Shown here in pieces: positions 27,111 through 36,506 of a stretch of 64,000 nucleotides of DNA. The position numbers and the translations under genes are program-made. Source of the stretch: Streptomyces globisporus (GTDB taxonomy: Bacteria > Actinomycetota > Actinomycetes > Streptomycetales > Streptomycetaceae); contig NZ_QWFA01000004.1 of assembly GCF_003501885.1 (NCBI RefSeq), forward strand, positions 1-64,000, written 5' to 3'. The notes beneath the pieces are model-generated. The model worked only from the letters and a program-made list of their open reading frames with translations, had not been told where the DNA came from and ran no database searches. Each line of letters begins with the position of its first letter. Positions within the stretch are counted from its first letter, which is position 1.

Positions 27111-27917
27111 TCACAGGGCCTCCAATGCGTCTCGGAGTCGGCGCAGCAGGGCGATATCGGGGTCGGCCGTCACCTCGGGGAGCGTGATCCGGCCGGGGGT
27201 CTCGGCGGCCGGCAGAGGCTGGGCGCGGACCGCCTCCACCAGGCCGGCCGCCGCGAGACGTCGCAGGTCGACCAGGATGTGGAACGCCGAACGGCCCAGC
27301 GCCTGCGCGATGTCCGAGGCCGTACGGACCCCGTCGACCAGCTCCAGGAGCCGGCGCTGCCGGGCCGGTACCGGGGCGTCGGTCCCGTGCGCCGTCCGCA
27401 GGAGCGGGGCGCTGTCGCAGGCGGGGTCGGGCCAGATCCGGTCCAGGAACTCGCGTCTGCGCAGCGTCTCGCGCTCCACGGCGGCGACCGGGACGGGCCG
27501 CACCGGACCGATCCAGTGCGCCACCCCGTAACGGAAGCGGGCGGGTGTCCCGGTCGGGGCGAGCGCGAAGAACGCGGCGTCGTACAGCGCGCCCAGATGG
27601 CACAACTCCAGTGCGCCGCCCGGAACATGGCCGCTGTCCACGAGATAGCGGCCGACCCGGTGGCCCGCCCCGGCCTGCGCCACGGCGTCCCACCAGCCCT
27701 CGTGCCGCAGGGTCCCGCCGGTGGTGAGCAGGACGTCGATGCCGGGGGTGGCTGGGCTCTCGGCGTGCACCACCTGGCCGTCGGCGAGGTAGAGCGTGCC
27801 GCGGTCGCGCATCAGGGCGCCGGTGGCGCGCTCGGCGGCCAGGCGCTGGAGCATCGGGGAGAGGACCGGGAGCCGGTCCGTCTCCGGTGCGTCGGGGTCG
27901 GCGGCTATCGCGCTCAT
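27111..27917 (-). CDS. DUF4388 (PATAN-like) and winged-helix protein
   Basis: 268 residues. The first 90 residues resemble DUF4388/PATAN modules (LSPMLQRLAAERATGALMRDRGTLYLADGQVVHAESP... followed by VLLTTGG). The C-terminal half has a winged-helix-like segment (RQRRLLELVDGVRTASDIAQALGRSAFHILVDLRRLAAAGLVEAV, about 188-232). DUF4388 proteins often accompany Roadblock proteins and GTPases in bacteria, so it may be a signalling adaptor or a regulator. The start overlaps the stop of Roadblock 1 (ATGA), so the two are coupled. Confidence 0.7.
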   Translation of the reverse strand: MSAIAADPDAPETDRLPVLSPMLQRLAAERATGALMRDRGTLYLADGQVVHAESPATPGIDVLLTTGGTLRHEGWWDAVAQAGAGHRVGRYLVDSGHVPGGALELCHLGALYDAAFFALAPTGTPARFRYGVAHWIGPVRPVPVAAVERETLRRREFLDRIWPDPACDSAPLLRTAHGTDAPVPARQRRLLELVDGVRTASDIAQALGRSAFHILVDLRRLAAAGLVEAVRAQPLPAAETPGRITLPEVTADPDIALLRRLRDALEAL

Positions 27918-28321
27918 GCCAGCACCAGCCGCTCCGCCAGCTCGCCGAGCCGCATCCGGGCGAGGGCGAGATTGCCCGCCGAGCGGTCCAGCCACAGGTG
28001 CAGGAAGACACTGCTGTCGAATGCCGTCTCCACGAATCGGAGCATGTGGTATCCGTCGTGGGTGGTGACGATGACGTCCTCGACCGGGGTGCTCGGTGAC
28101 TCCGTAAGCCGTTCGCCTTCCGCGCCGAGGTGGGCGAAGGCGGGCTGTTCGGCGGTCATCCGGGCGACCTCCGCCGTCTCGGCGGCGGTCGCCTCGTGGT
28201 CGCCGTTGGGGGAGTCCCCGATGGTGCCCAGGGCGAGACCGCTCGTCCAGTCGACCACCGAGGCGCCCCGGGCACCGGGCAGCCTCATGACTTCGAGCAG
28301 GCACTCGTCGATTCCGGGCAC
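27914..28321 (-). CDS. Roadblock/LC7 domain protein 1
   Basis: 135 residues; GTG with GGGAGG 8 to 12 nt upstream. One complete Roadblock/LC7 domain (MPGIDECLLEVMRLPGARGASVVDWTSGLALG... to NLALARMRLGELAERLVLA). It shares the motifs (A/S)VVDWTSGLALG and NLALAR with Roadblock 3. It heads a minus-strand operon of four genes. A TAGCCT box on the minus strand near 28366 is a possible -10, without a good -35. Confidence 0.85.
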   Translation of the reverse strand: MPGIDECLLEVMRLPGARGASVVDWTSGLALGTIGDSPNGDHEATAAETAEVARMTAEQPAFAHLGAEGERLTESPSTPVEDVIVTTHDGYHMLRFVETAFDSSVFLHLWLDRSAGNLALARMRLGELAERLVLA

Positions 28322-28460
28322 GCGGATTTCCCCTCCCGACGTGGCGTACGGCTGTAACGCAGAGGCTACGCAACGTGCTCACGGCTGGTGGAGGTTCTGG
28401 CATTTTCCTTTGGTACATGCCCTCCGGCGTGTAAAGGAGCGGCTGAAATGCGCTGGCCGA

Positions 28461-28478
28461 CAGGCGCGGTGACGCCTG
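28461..28478 (-). terminator. hairpin after permease gene
   Basis: CAGGCG/CGCCTG (28461-28466 with 28473-28478), a 6-bp stem directly after the permease stop at 28480. Confidence 0.4.
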
Positions 28479-28479
28479 G

Positions 28480-29880
28480 TCAGGAGGCGTCGGCGCCGGA
28501 CCTCTCGCGGGCGGTCATCACCACCTTGTTGAGCCCCCAGAGGCCGATCCCGATGAGCAGCAGGATTCCGGCCCGCACGTACACGTCGGAGCCCCGGTCG
28601 GCGAGCGGGCTCGCCAGGGTCAGCGAGGTGAGCGCGCCGAGCACCGGAAGCGCCGTGGGCGTGCGGAAGTGGTGGTGGTCCACCGGGTCCCTGCGCAGCA
28701 CCAGCACGGCGATGTTGACCACGGCGAAGACGCAGAGCAGCAGGAACGAGGTGGTGTCGCCGAGTCCCTCGATCTCACCGGTGGAGACCAGGCCGATCGC
28801 CAGGGCGGAGACGAAGAGGATCCCGACCCAGGGGGTGCGCCGGCCGGACAGCACCTTGCCCATCGTGGGCGGCAGGATGCGCTCGTTGGCCATGCCGTAG
28901 CAGAGCCGCGAGGCCATCATGATGTTGATCAGCGCCGAGTTGGTGACGGCGAACAGGGCGATCAGCGCGAAGAGTTTCGGCGGGAAATCGACGCCCCCGG
29001 CCTTCACCACCTCCAGCAGCGGGCCGCTGGATCCCGACAGGGTCCGGGGGTCGACCAGGAGCGAGGAGATCAGGGCGACCAGGACGTAGATGGTGCCGGT
29101 GATGCCCACGCCGATGAAGATGGCGCGGGGGAAGTTGCGGGCCGGGTTCTTGGTCTCCTCGGCCATGTTGACCGAGTCCTCGAAGCCCACGAAAGCGAAG
29201 AAGCCCAGCGCGGTGGCGCCGAGGACGCCGGTGAGCAGGGCGTATCCGGTGCCGCCGGTCTCGATCTGGGTCAGCCGGGAGGGTTCGCCCTCCCCGCTGA
29301 ACACGGCGTACGCGCCGATCGCGAGGATCACCGCGAGCCCGCTGACCTCGACCAGGGTCAGGACGACGTTCGCCTTGACCGACTCGGCGACCCCGCGCAG
29401 GTTGATCGCGGCCAGGGCGAGGATGAACAGGATCGCGATCAGGGTCGGCGGCACCGCGTCGGTGAACTCGCCCAGATAGTCGCCGCTGAACGCCCGTGCC
29501 GCCGCGCTCGCCGAGGACAGGCCCGAGCACATGACCATGAAGGCGACGACGAAGGTCAGGAAGGGGACTTTGAACGCCTTCTGGGTGTAGAGCGCGGCCC
29601 CGGCCGCCTTCGGGTACTTGCCGACCAGCTCCACGTACGAGGCCGCCGTCAGCAGTGCGACGACGAAGCCGATCGCGAACGGCAGCCAGAGCGCGCCGCC
29701 GATCTTGCCCGCCACGTCTCCGGTGGTGGCGTAGATGCCGGTGCCGAGGATGTCGCCGATGACGAAGAGGATCAGCAGTTTGGGGCCGAGCGCGCGCTTG
29801 AGCGGCGGCTCGACGCCGGGTTTCGCCCGGTCCCCGCGGCCCCCGGGTTCCGCTGGTGCGGGTGTGTCGGAAGTGCTCAT
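28480..29880 (-). CDS. APC-family amino acid permease
   Basis: 466 residues; ATG at 29880 with GGAGG 5 nt upstream. A 30-residue polar N-terminus precedes about 12 membrane helices. The first helix carries the APC signature [15 protein letters not shown], and the helix-6 to helix-8 region [29 protein letters not shown] is typical. It is divergent from hutU, so histidine or urocanate is a plausible substrate, but this is inferred from position only. Confidence 0.85.
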   Translation of the reverse strand: MSTSDTPAPAEPGGRGDRAKPGVEPPLKRALGPKLLILFVIGDILGTGIYATTGDVAGKIGGALWLPFAIGFVVALLTAASYVELVGKYPKAAGAALYTQKAFKVPFLTFVVAFMVMCSGLSSASAAARAFSGDYLGEFTDAVPPTLIAILFILALAAINLRGVAESVKANVVLTLVEVSGLAVILAIGAYAVFSGEGEPSRLTQIETGGTGYALLTGVLGATALGFFAFVGFEDSVNMAEETKNPARNFPRAIFIGVGITGTIYVLVALISSLLVDPRTLSGSSGPLLEVVKAGGVDFPPKLFALIALFAVTNSALINIMMASRLCYGMANERILPPTMGKVLSGRRTPWVGILFVSALAIGLVSTGEIEGLGDTTSFLLLCVFAVVNIAVLVLRRDPVDHHHFRTPTALPVLGALTSLTLASPLADRGSDVYVRAGILLLIGIGLWGLNKVVMTARERSGADAS

Positions 29881-29995
29881 CGATGCCTCCGGTCCGGCCT
29901 GGGATGCGGCCCGGATCCGGCTTCGGATCCGGCCTCCTGCTCGGTAGGGAGAACGTCTTCCCGATCGCGACGCGAACCGCACCTGTTGACTACGA

Positions 29996-30022
29996 CTATT
30001 CAGAGCAGCAGGATGTGAATAG
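29996..30022. promoter_or_regulatory. inverted repeat CTATTCA-N13-TGAATAG in hutU/permease promoter region
   Basis: Perfect 7-bp arms (29996-30002 and 30016-30022) with half-site centres 20 bp apart. TTGACT at about 29985-29990 and the -10-like TAGATT at 30020-30025 overlap it, so a protein bound here would occlude the hutU promoter. The TGAATAGA word recurs before the RpiR gene. Confidence 0.5.
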
Positions 30023-30050
30023 ATTTCCACCGTCGCGAGGAGGCACCGCC

Positions 30051-31709
30051 ATGTCAGGACCCCGCCCCGTACGGGCACCGCGCGGCAGCGCACTGACCGC
30101 CCTGGGATGGCAGCAGGAAGCCGCCCTGCGCATGCTGCAGAACAACCTCGACCCCGAGGTCGCCGAGCACCCCGACAAGCTCGTCGTCTACGGCGGCACC
30201 GGCAAGGCGGCCCGCGACTGGCGCTCGTTCGACGCGATGGTCCGCACGCTGCAGACGCTCAAGCAGGACGAGACGATGCTCGTCCAGTCCGGGCGGCCGG
30301 TCGGCGTCATGCAGACCCACGAGTGGGCGCCGCGCGTGCTCATCGCCAACTCCAACCTGGTCGGCGACTGGGCCAACTGGGAGGAGTTCCGCCGCCTGGA
30401 GCAGCTGGGCCTGACCATGTACGGCCAGATGACCGCCGGGTCCTGGATCTACATCGGCACCCAGGGCATCCTCCAGGGCACCTACGAGACCTTCGCCGCC
30501 GTCGCCGCGAAGAAGTTCGGCGGGACGCTGGCCGGGACGATCACCCTGACCGCCGGTCTCGGCGGCATGGGCGGCGCCCAGCCGCTCGCCGTCACCATGA
30601 ACGACGGCGTCGCGATCTGTATCGACGTCGACCCGCGCGCCATCGAGCGCCGCATCGAGCACCGCTACCTGGACGTGAAGGCCGACAGCCTGGAACACGC
30701 CCTCCAGCTCGCCGTCGAAGCCCGTGACCAGCGGAAGCCTCTCTCCATCGGCCTCCTCGGCAACGCGGCCGAGCTGCTGCCCCGGATGCTCGCCGAGGGC
30801 GCGCCGGTCGACATCGTCACCGACCAGACCAGCGCCCACGACCCGCTGGCCTACCTGCCGCTCGGCGTCGAATTCGACGACATGGCCACCCTCGCCGCCG
30901 AGAAGCCCGCCGACTTCACCCAGCGCGCCCGCGAGTCGATGGCCCGCCATGTCGAGGCCATGGTCGGCTTCATGGACGCCGGCGCCGAGGTCTTCGACTA
31001 CGGCAACTCCATCCGCGGCGAGGCCCAGCTCGCCGGGTACGACCGCGCCTTCGACTTCCCCGGCTTCGTCCCCGCCTACATCCGCCCCCTCTTCTGCGAG
31101 GGCAAGGGCCCCTTCCGCTGGGCGGCCCTCTCCGGCGAGGCCTCCGACATCCACAAGACGGACAAGGCGATCCTGGACCTCTTCCCGGAGAACGAGTCGC
31201 TGCACCGCTGGATCAAGATGGCCGGCGAGCGCGTCCACTTCCAGGGCCTGCCCGCCCGTATCTGCTGGCTCGGCTATGGCGAGCGCGACAAGGCCGGCGA
31301 GCGCTTCAACGACATGGTCGCGAGCGGCGAACTGGCCGCCCCGCTGGCCATCGGCCGCGACCACCTCGACTGCGGCTCGGTCGCCTCCCCGTACCGCGAG
31401 ACCGAGGCCATGCTCGACGGCTCCGACGCCATCGCCGACTGGCCGCTGCTCAACGCCATGGTCAACGTCGCCTCCGGCGCCTCCTGGGTCTCCCTCCACC
31501 ACGGCGGTGGCGTCGGCATGGGCCGCTCCATCCACGCGGGCCAGGTATCCGTCGCGGACGGCACGAAGCTGGCCGGCGAGAAGATCCGCCGCGTCCTGAC
31601 GAACGACCCCGGCATGGGCGTCATCCGCCACGTCGACGCGGGCTACGACATCGCGGAGTCCGTCGCCGCGGACAAGGGCGTGCGCGTACCCATGACGGAG
31701 GACAACTGA
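30051..31709 (+). CDS. hutU: urocanate hydratase
   Basis: 552 residues; ATG with GAGGAGG at 30037-30043. Full-length urocanase: [14 protein letters not shown] at the start of the core, [14 protein letters not shown] in the NAD-binding domain, and [13 protein letters not shown] near residue 405. It adds water to urocanate to give imidazolonepropionate, the second step of histidine breakdown. The stop overlaps the next start by one base (TGATG). No hutH (histidine ammonia-lyase) is in the window. Confidence 0.97.
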   Translation: MSGPRPVRAPRGSALTALGWQQEAALRMLQNNLDPEVAEHPDKLVVYGGTGKAARDWRSFDAMVRTLQTLKQDETMLVQSGRPVGVMQTHEWAPRVLIANSNLVGDWANWEEFRRLEQLGLTMYGQMTAGSWIYIGTQGILQGTYETFAAVAAKKFGGTLAGTITLTAGLGGMGGAQPLAVTMNDGVAICIDVDPRAIERRIEHRYLDVKADSLEHALQLAVEARDQRKPLSIGLLGNAAELLPRMLAEGAPVDIVTDQTSAHDPLAYLPLGVEFDDMATLAAEKPADFTQRARESMARHVEAMVGFMDAGAEVFDYGNSIRGEAQLAGYDRAFDFPGFVPAYIRPLFCEGKGPFRWAALSGEASDIHKTDKAILDLFPENESLHRWIKMAGERVHFQGLPARICWLGYGERDKAGERFNDMVASGELAAPLAIGRDHLDCGSVASPYRETEAMLDGSDAIADWPLLNAMVNVASGASWVSLHHGGGVGMGRSIHAGQVSVADGTKLAGEKIRRVLTNDPGMGVIRHVDAGYDIAESVAADKGVRVPMTEDN

Positions 31710-33019
31710 TGCCCACGGGCACCTCGGGGCAGGGCCCGGCCGGTGCGGCCGGGCCCACCCCGCCCGGTCCGGGACGGCAGCCGTGGCGTGCCGGTGACTC
31801 CTTCCTCGCGATGTGGCGGGAGCTGGGTCCCGTCGGACGCCACCCCGACAGCGGCGGCTACCGGCGCTACGCCTGGTCGGCGGCCGACCTCGACTGCCGG
31901 GCCTGGTTCCGCGCGCAGGCCGAGGCGCGCGGGCTCACCTACGAGACCGACCGCAACGGCAACCAGTGGGCCTGGCTCGGCGACCCCCTGGCCGGGGACA
32001 CCGTCGTCACCGGCTCCCATCTGGACTCCGTCCCGGACGGCGGGGCCTTCGACGGCCCGCTCGGCGTGGTGTCCTCCTTCGCCGCGCTCGACGAACTCCA
32101 CCGCAGGGGAGTGGAGTTCACCCGCCCGCTGGCCGTCACCAACTTCGGTGACGAGGAGGGCGCCCGCTTCGGACTGGCCTGCGTCGGGTCCCGGCTCGCC
32201 GCCGGACAGCTCACCGTCGCCGACGCCCACCGCCTGAGGGACGCGGACGGAGCCACTCTGCCCGCCGCCATGGAGGCGGCCGGATACGACCCCGGGACAC
32301 TCGGCCCCGACCCGGAACGGCTCGCCCGGATCGGCGCGTTCGTCGAACTCCACGTCGAGCAGGGCCGCGCCCTCGACCTGACCGGCGACCCCGTCGGCAT
32401 CGCCTCCGCCATCTGGCCGCACGGCCGCTGGCGGTTCGACTTCCGGGGCGAGGCCAACCACGCGGGCACCACCCGGCTCGTCGACCGCCGCGACCCGATG
32501 CTCACGTACGCCGAGACCGTGCTCGCCGCCCGCCGCGAGGCCGAACTGACCGGTGCCCTCGCCACGTTCGGCAAGATCGCGGTCGAGCCCAACGGGGTCA
32601 ACGCCATCCCTTCCCTCGTGCGCGGCTGGCTCGACTCCCGCGCCGCCGACCAGGCCACCCTGGACGCCGTCGTCACCGGCGTCGAGCGCGCCGCCCGGGA
32701 GTACGCCGAGCGGGCCGGGATCGACCTCGACGTCGTATGCGAATCGTTCACCCCCGTCGTCGAGTTCGAGCACGCCCTGCGCGACGAGCTGGCCAAGATC
32801 CTCGAAGGCGCCGGCGACACGGGACGCCCCGTGCCCGTCCTCGGCACCGGCGCGGGCCACGATGCGGGTATTTTGTCCGCCTCGGTCCCCACCGCCATGC
32901 TCTTCGTACGGAACCCCACCGGCATCTCGCACTCACCCGCCGAGCACGCCGACGAGGACGACTGCACGGCCGGGGTCCAGGCACTCGCCGACGTACTGGA
33001 AGGTCTCGCGTGCAGCTGA
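31709..33019 (+). CDS. M20 family amidohydrolase (allantoate/N-carbamoyl-amino-acid hydrolase type)
   Basis: 436 residues. Dinuclear-metal M20 motifs are intact: TGSHLDSVPDGGAFDGPLG, NFGDEEGARFG, HVEQGRALD and GAGHDAGIL, with a dimerisation domain between about 225 and 345 (FRGEANHAGTT). It resembles allantoate amidohydrolases and N-carbamoyl-L-amino-acid hydrolases. It lies inside the hut operon, between hutU and hutF, which suggests it works on a hut intermediate, possibly N-formylglutamate, because no hutG is present. That role is inference. Confidence 0.85.
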   Translation: MPTGTSGQGPAGAAGPTPPGPGRQPWRAGDSFLAMWRELGPVGRHPDSGGYRRYAWSAADLDCRAWFRAQAEARGLTYETDRNGNQWAWLGDPLAGDTVVTGSHLDSVPDGGAFDGPLGVVSSFAALDELHRRGVEFTRPLAVTNFGDEEGARFGLACVGSRLAAGQLTVADAHRLRDADGATLPAAMEAAGYDPGTLGPDPERLARIGAFVELHVEQGRALDLTGDPVGIASAIWPHGRWRFDFRGEANHAGTTRLVDRRDPMLTYAETVLAARREAELTGALATFGKIAVEPNGVNAIPSLVRGWLDSRAADQATLDAVVTGVERAAREYAERAGIDLDVVCESFTPVVEFEHALRDELAKILEGAGDTGRPVPVLGTGAGHDAGILSASVPTAMLFVRNPTGISHSPAEHADEDDCTAGVQALADVLEGLACS

Positions 33020-34377
33020 CACAACGGACGGCGGGCGCGCCCGTCACCGCGACCTACTGGATGGACCACGCCTGGCTCGGCACGCACGTCGAGCCGGGCG
33101 TCACGCTGGACGTCGCGGACGGCCGCATCGCCGGGATCAGGACCGGGGTCGAGACACCGCCGCCCGGTGCGACGGCGCTGCGAGGCCTGACGCTGCCCGG
33201 CCTCGCCAACACCCACTCCCACGCCTTCCACCGGGCCCTGCGCGCCACCGTCCAGGTGGGCACCGGGACCTTCTGGACCTGGCGCGAGCTGATGTACCGC
33301 ACGGCGGCCGGGCTCACCCCGGACACCTACTTCGACCTGGCCCGAGCCACGTACGCCGAAATGGCCCTGGCCGGCATCACCTCCGTCGGCGAATTCCACT
33401 ATCTGCACCACGCCCCCGGCGGCACCCCCTACGCGAACCCGAACGCCATGGGCGAGGCGCTCATCGCTGCCGCCGCCGAGGCCGGGATCCGGATCACCCT
33501 GCTGGACACCGCCTATCTCGCCGCCGGATTCGGCGAGCGGCCCAACCGGCACCAGCTGCGCTTCTCCGACACCACCGCCGAGGCCTGGGCGGAGCGCGCC
33601 TCTCTCCTCAAGGGCGACGACCACACGCTCATCGGCGCGGCGATCCACTCCGTCCGCGCGGTCCCGGCGGACCAACTGGCCACCGTGGCGCAGTGGGCCG
33701 AGGAGCGGGAGGCCCCTCTGCACGTCCACCTGTCCGAGCAGACGGCGGAGAACGACGCCTGCCGGGCCGCCCACGGCCGCACCCCCACCCGGCTGCTGGC
33801 CGACCACGGGGTCCTCGGCCCGCGCACCACCGGCATCCACAACACGCACCTGACCGAGGCGGACATCGAGCTGCTGGGCTCCTCGGCCACGGGCACCTGC
33901 ATGTGCCCCACCACCGAACGCGACCTGGCCGACGGCATCGGACCCGCCACCGCCCTCCAGAAGGCGGGCTCGCCGCTCTCGCTGGGCAGCGACAGCCACG
34001 CCGTCATCGACCTCTTCGAAGAGGCGCGGGCGATGGAGCTCAACGAGCGGCTGCGCACCCACGTCCGGGGCCACTGGACCGCCGCCGCCCTGCTCCGGGC
34101 CGCCTCCGCCGACGGGCACGCCGCACTGGGCCGCCCCGACGCGGGCGTGCTGGAGCCGGGCGCCCCCGCCGATCTGACCACCGTCGCCCTGGACTCCGTC
34201 AGGACGGCAGGACCGGCACCCCGACTTGCAGCGGAGACCGCCGTATTCGCCGCCTCCGCCGCTGATGTGCGGCACACGGTCGTGGCGGGGCGGCACATCG
34301 TCCGGGACGGCCGTCACACCCAGGTCGAGGACGTGCCCCGGGCCCTCGCCACAGCCATCGCCGCCCTGCACGGCTGA
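33010..34377 (+). CDS. hutF: formimidoylglutamate deiminase
   Basis: 455 residues from the GTG at 33010, overlapping the previous gene by 10 nt. Amidohydrolase-superfamily motifs are present: metal ligands in [24 protein letters not shown] and the Asp in LGSDSHA. The segment [10 protein letters not shown] is characteristic of HutF. It deiminates N-formimino-L-glutamate to N-formylglutamate and ammonia. Its presence selects the formylglutamate branch of histidine degradation, which needs an N-formylglutamate hydrolase. Confidence 0.9.
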   Translation: MQLTQRTAGAPVTATYWMDHAWLGTHVEPGVTLDVADGRIAGIRTGVETPPPGATALRGLTLPGLANTHSHAFHRALRATVQVGTGTFWTWRELMYRTAAGLTPDTYFDLARATYAEMALAGITSVGEFHYLHHAPGGTPYANPNAMGEALIAAAAEAGIRITLLDTAYLAAGFGERPNRHQLRFSDTTAEAWAERASLLKGDDHTLIGAAIHSVRAVPADQLATVAQWAEEREAPLHVHLSEQTAENDACRAAHGRTPTRLLADHGVLGPRTTGIHNTHLTEADIELLGSSATGTCMCPTTERDLADGIGPATALQKAGSPLSLGSDSHAVIDLFEEARAMELNERLRTHVRGHWTAAALLRAASADGHAALGRPDAGVLEPGAPADLTTVALDSVRTAGPAPRLAAETAVFAASAADVRHTVVAGRHIVRDGRHTQVEDVPRALATAIAALHG

Positions 34378-34390
34378 CCGCCCCACGCCC

Positions 34391-34448
34391 CGTCCGCCAC
34401 ACCGGACGCCCGGAGCGACCCGCACTCCCGCGACCGACGCTCCGGGCG
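34391..34448 (+). promoter_or_regulatory. overlapping hairpins between hutF and hutI
   Basis: A 6-bp hairpin (34391-34396 with 34403-34408) and a perfect 11-bp stem with 20-nt loop (34407-34417 with 34438-34448) share bases 34407-34408, so they cannot both fully form. They may attenuate or process the message before hutI. Confidence 0.4.
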
Positions 34449-34478
34449 CTCGTGGAACGCAAGGAGAACAGCCTCACG

Positions 34479-35651
34479 ATGACGACCACCGCCCTCACCC
34501 ACATCGCCAGCCTGGTCACCAATGACCCCTCCCTCGGCAACGGGACCCCCCTGGGCCTGATCCAGGACGCGGCCGTCGTCATCGAGGGCGACCGCATCGT
34601 CTGGACCGGTGAATCCAGCAAAGCACCCGCCACTGACAACGTCCTCGACGCGGCCGGCCGCGCGGTGATCCCGGGCTTCGTCGACTCCCACTCCCACCTG
34701 GTCTTCGCGGGCGACCGCACCCAGGAGTTCAACGCCCGCATGTCCGGGCAGCCCTACCGCGCGGGCGGCATTCGCACCACCGTCGCCGCCACCCGGGCCG
34801 CAACCGACGAGGAGCTGTCCGCCAACGTCGCCCGCTACCTCGCCGAGGCCCTGCGGCAGGGCACCACCACCTTCGAGACCAAGTCCGGCTACGGCCTCAC
34901 CGTCGAGGACGAGGCCCGCGCCCTGCGCATCGCGGGCCGTCACACCGACGAGGTCACCTACCTCGGCGCCCACATCGTGTCCCCCGACTACGCCGACGAC
35001 CCCGCCGGATACGTCGACCTGGTCACCGGCCCGATGCTGGAGGCCTGCGCCCCGCACGCCCGCTGGATCGACGTGTTCTGCGAGCAGGGCGCCTTCGACG
35101 GTGACCAGGCCCGCGCCATCCTCACGGCGGGCCTCGCCGAGGGACTGCACCCGCGCGTCCACGCCAACCAGCTCAGTTACGGCCCCGGTGTCCAGCTCGC
35201 CGTCGAGCTCGACGCCGCGTCGGCCGACCACTGCACCCACCTCACCGACGCGGACGTCGACGCGCTCGGCCAGGGCAACACGGTGGCCACCCTCCTCCCC
35301 GGCGCGGAGTTCTCCACCCGCGCCACCTGGCCCGACGCCCGCCGCCTCCTCGACGCCGGGGCCACCGTCGCGCTCTCCACGGACTGCAATCCCGGCTCGT
35401 CGTTCACCTCGTCCATGCCGTTCTGCGTCGCGCTGGCCGTACGCGACATGGGGATGACCCCGGACGAGGCGATCTGGTCAGCCACCGCGGGCGGAGCCGC
35501 GGCCCTGCGCCGTACCGACATCGGCCGCATCACCCCCGGCGCCCGCGCCGACCTGGTCCTCCTCGACGCCCCGAGCCACGTCCACCTCGCCTACCGCCCG
35601 GGCGTCCCGCTGGTCAGCGCGGTGTGGCGGAGCGGGCAGCGGGTGGTGTGA
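34479..35651 (+). CDS. hutI: imidazolonepropionase
   Basis: 390 residues from the ATG at 34479 (AAGGAG at 34461-34466, 12 nt spacing, rather long). Motifs: metal-binding DSHSHLVF, substrate loop [14 protein letters not shown], and the Asp in STDCNPGSS. It hydrolyses 4-imidazolone-5-propionate to N-formimino-L-glutamate, between HutU and HutF. Its 3' end overlaps the convergent membrane-protein gene by 38 nt. Confidence 0.95.
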   Translation: MTTTALTHIASLVTNDPSLGNGTPLGLIQDAAVVIEGDRIVWTGESSKAPATDNVLDAAGRAVIPGFVDSHSHLVFAGDRTQEFNARMSGQPYRAGGIRTTVAATRAATDEELSANVARYLAEALRQGTTTFETKSGYGLTVEDEARALRIAGRHTDEVTYLGAHIVSPDYADDPAGYVDLVTGPMLEACAPHARWIDVFCEQGAFDGDQARAILTAGLAEGLHPRVHANQLSYGPGVQLAVELDAASADHCTHLTDADVDALGQGNTVATLLPGAEFSTRATWPDARRLLDAGATVALSTDCNPGSSFTSSMPFCVALAVRDMGMTPDEAIWSATAGGAAALRRTDIGRITPGARADLVLLDAPSHVHLAYRPGVPLVSAVWRSGQRVV

Positions 35652-36309
35652 CGGGCGCCCCGGGAACTGCCGCCGGGGCCCAGTCGCGCTCCGGCCAGGT
35701 GTACTCGTAGAAGCCGTCGGGAAGCTTCCCGCAGCCCGCGTAGGCGCTGACGGCGTACGTTCCCGTCTCCCGGTACCAGCGCGCGTCCACGTGCTCCACG
35801 TGCTCGCCGTCGTCCCCGGCGCCCGGGTTCCGGAAGCGGAAGCCGGGCCGGTCCACGCCGCTGCCGACGGAGGTCCAGCCCTCGCGTTCCAGCCGCGCCC
35901 GCATCCGCTGCAGGCCCGACCGGGCGACGTCCTCCGGGACCGCCCTCACCTGCCAGGCGAGGCGGAAGCTCCTGACGTCCGACCGGCCCCGGTCGATGTG
36001 GGCCAGGCTCCGCAGCCCTCGGTAGTAGCACGTCCCCGTCTCCACCCGGCCGCGCTCCACCTCTGGTCGGCCGGGCAGCGCTGCCTCGTCGTAGGCGCGC
36101 CGGGCCTGGTCCTTGAGCTGGGCGGCGATGCGGTCGGGGTCGGACTTCGGATACGGCGTCCCGTACCACAACCAGGCGAGCGCGGCGACGGTCGCCGCCA
36201 CGAGAAGCGCCGCGCAGAGGGCGCGGGCGGAGCGGGATGCGGGAGGACGGCGCAGGAGACGCCGACGGGGTGCCGTGCGGTACCAGGGACGGGGCCGGGA
36301 CGCATTCAT
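35614..36309 (-). CDS. single-pass membrane protein of unknown function
   Basis: 231 residues from ATG at 36309. A basic cytoplasmic tail ([18 protein letters not shown]) precedes one membrane helix (about 27-48, [19 protein letters not shown]), so most of the chain is outside. The exported part has three Cys positions ([20 protein letters not shown]) and the segment [17 protein letters not shown] recognise no domain. TAGCGT ends 7 nt before the start, suggesting a leaderless mRNA. It overlaps hutI tail-to-tail by 38 nt. Confidence 0.7.
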   Translation of the reverse strand: MNASRPRPWYRTAPRRRLLRRPPASRSARALCAALLVAATVAALAWLWYGTPYPKSDPDRIAAQLKDQARRAYDEAALPGRPEVERGRVETGTCYYRGLRSLAHIDRGRSDVRSFRLAWQVRAVPEDVARSGLQRMRARLEREGWTSVGSGVDRPGFRFRNPGAGDDGEHVEHVDARWYRETGTYAVSAYAGCGKLPDGFYEYTWPERDWAPAAVPGAPVTPPAARSATPR

Positions 36310-36410
36310 GATCGAAACGCTAGGAGCCCGCGGCCACCGGCCGCCTGCGGTGGCGTACTCATCGTGGATGAGTACGCCGACCCCGGACCCGGCTCCGCAC
36401 CGCCCCACAC

Positions 36411-36453
36411 GCGGAAGGACCCGCTCCCGGCGATCCGGGGCGGGTCCTTCCGC
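36411..36453 (-). terminator. terminator of the sigma-factor gene
   Basis: A 14-bp perfect stem (36411-36424 with 36440-36453), 53 nt past the sigma stop on the minus strand. Confidence 0.78.
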
Positions 36454-36506
36454 GGTGCTCCACGGCTCCCGGGCCCCGTGGCGGGGCTGCGGGCCGGGTG
36501 AGGTGG

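Noticed and set aside
26599-28011. A 470-residue minus-strand protein spanning Roadblock 2 and the DUF4388 gene
   Set aside because: Only its C-terminal 157 residues are real (Roadblock 2, with its own ribosome-binding site). The N-terminal part is the wrong frame of the DUF4388-like gene.
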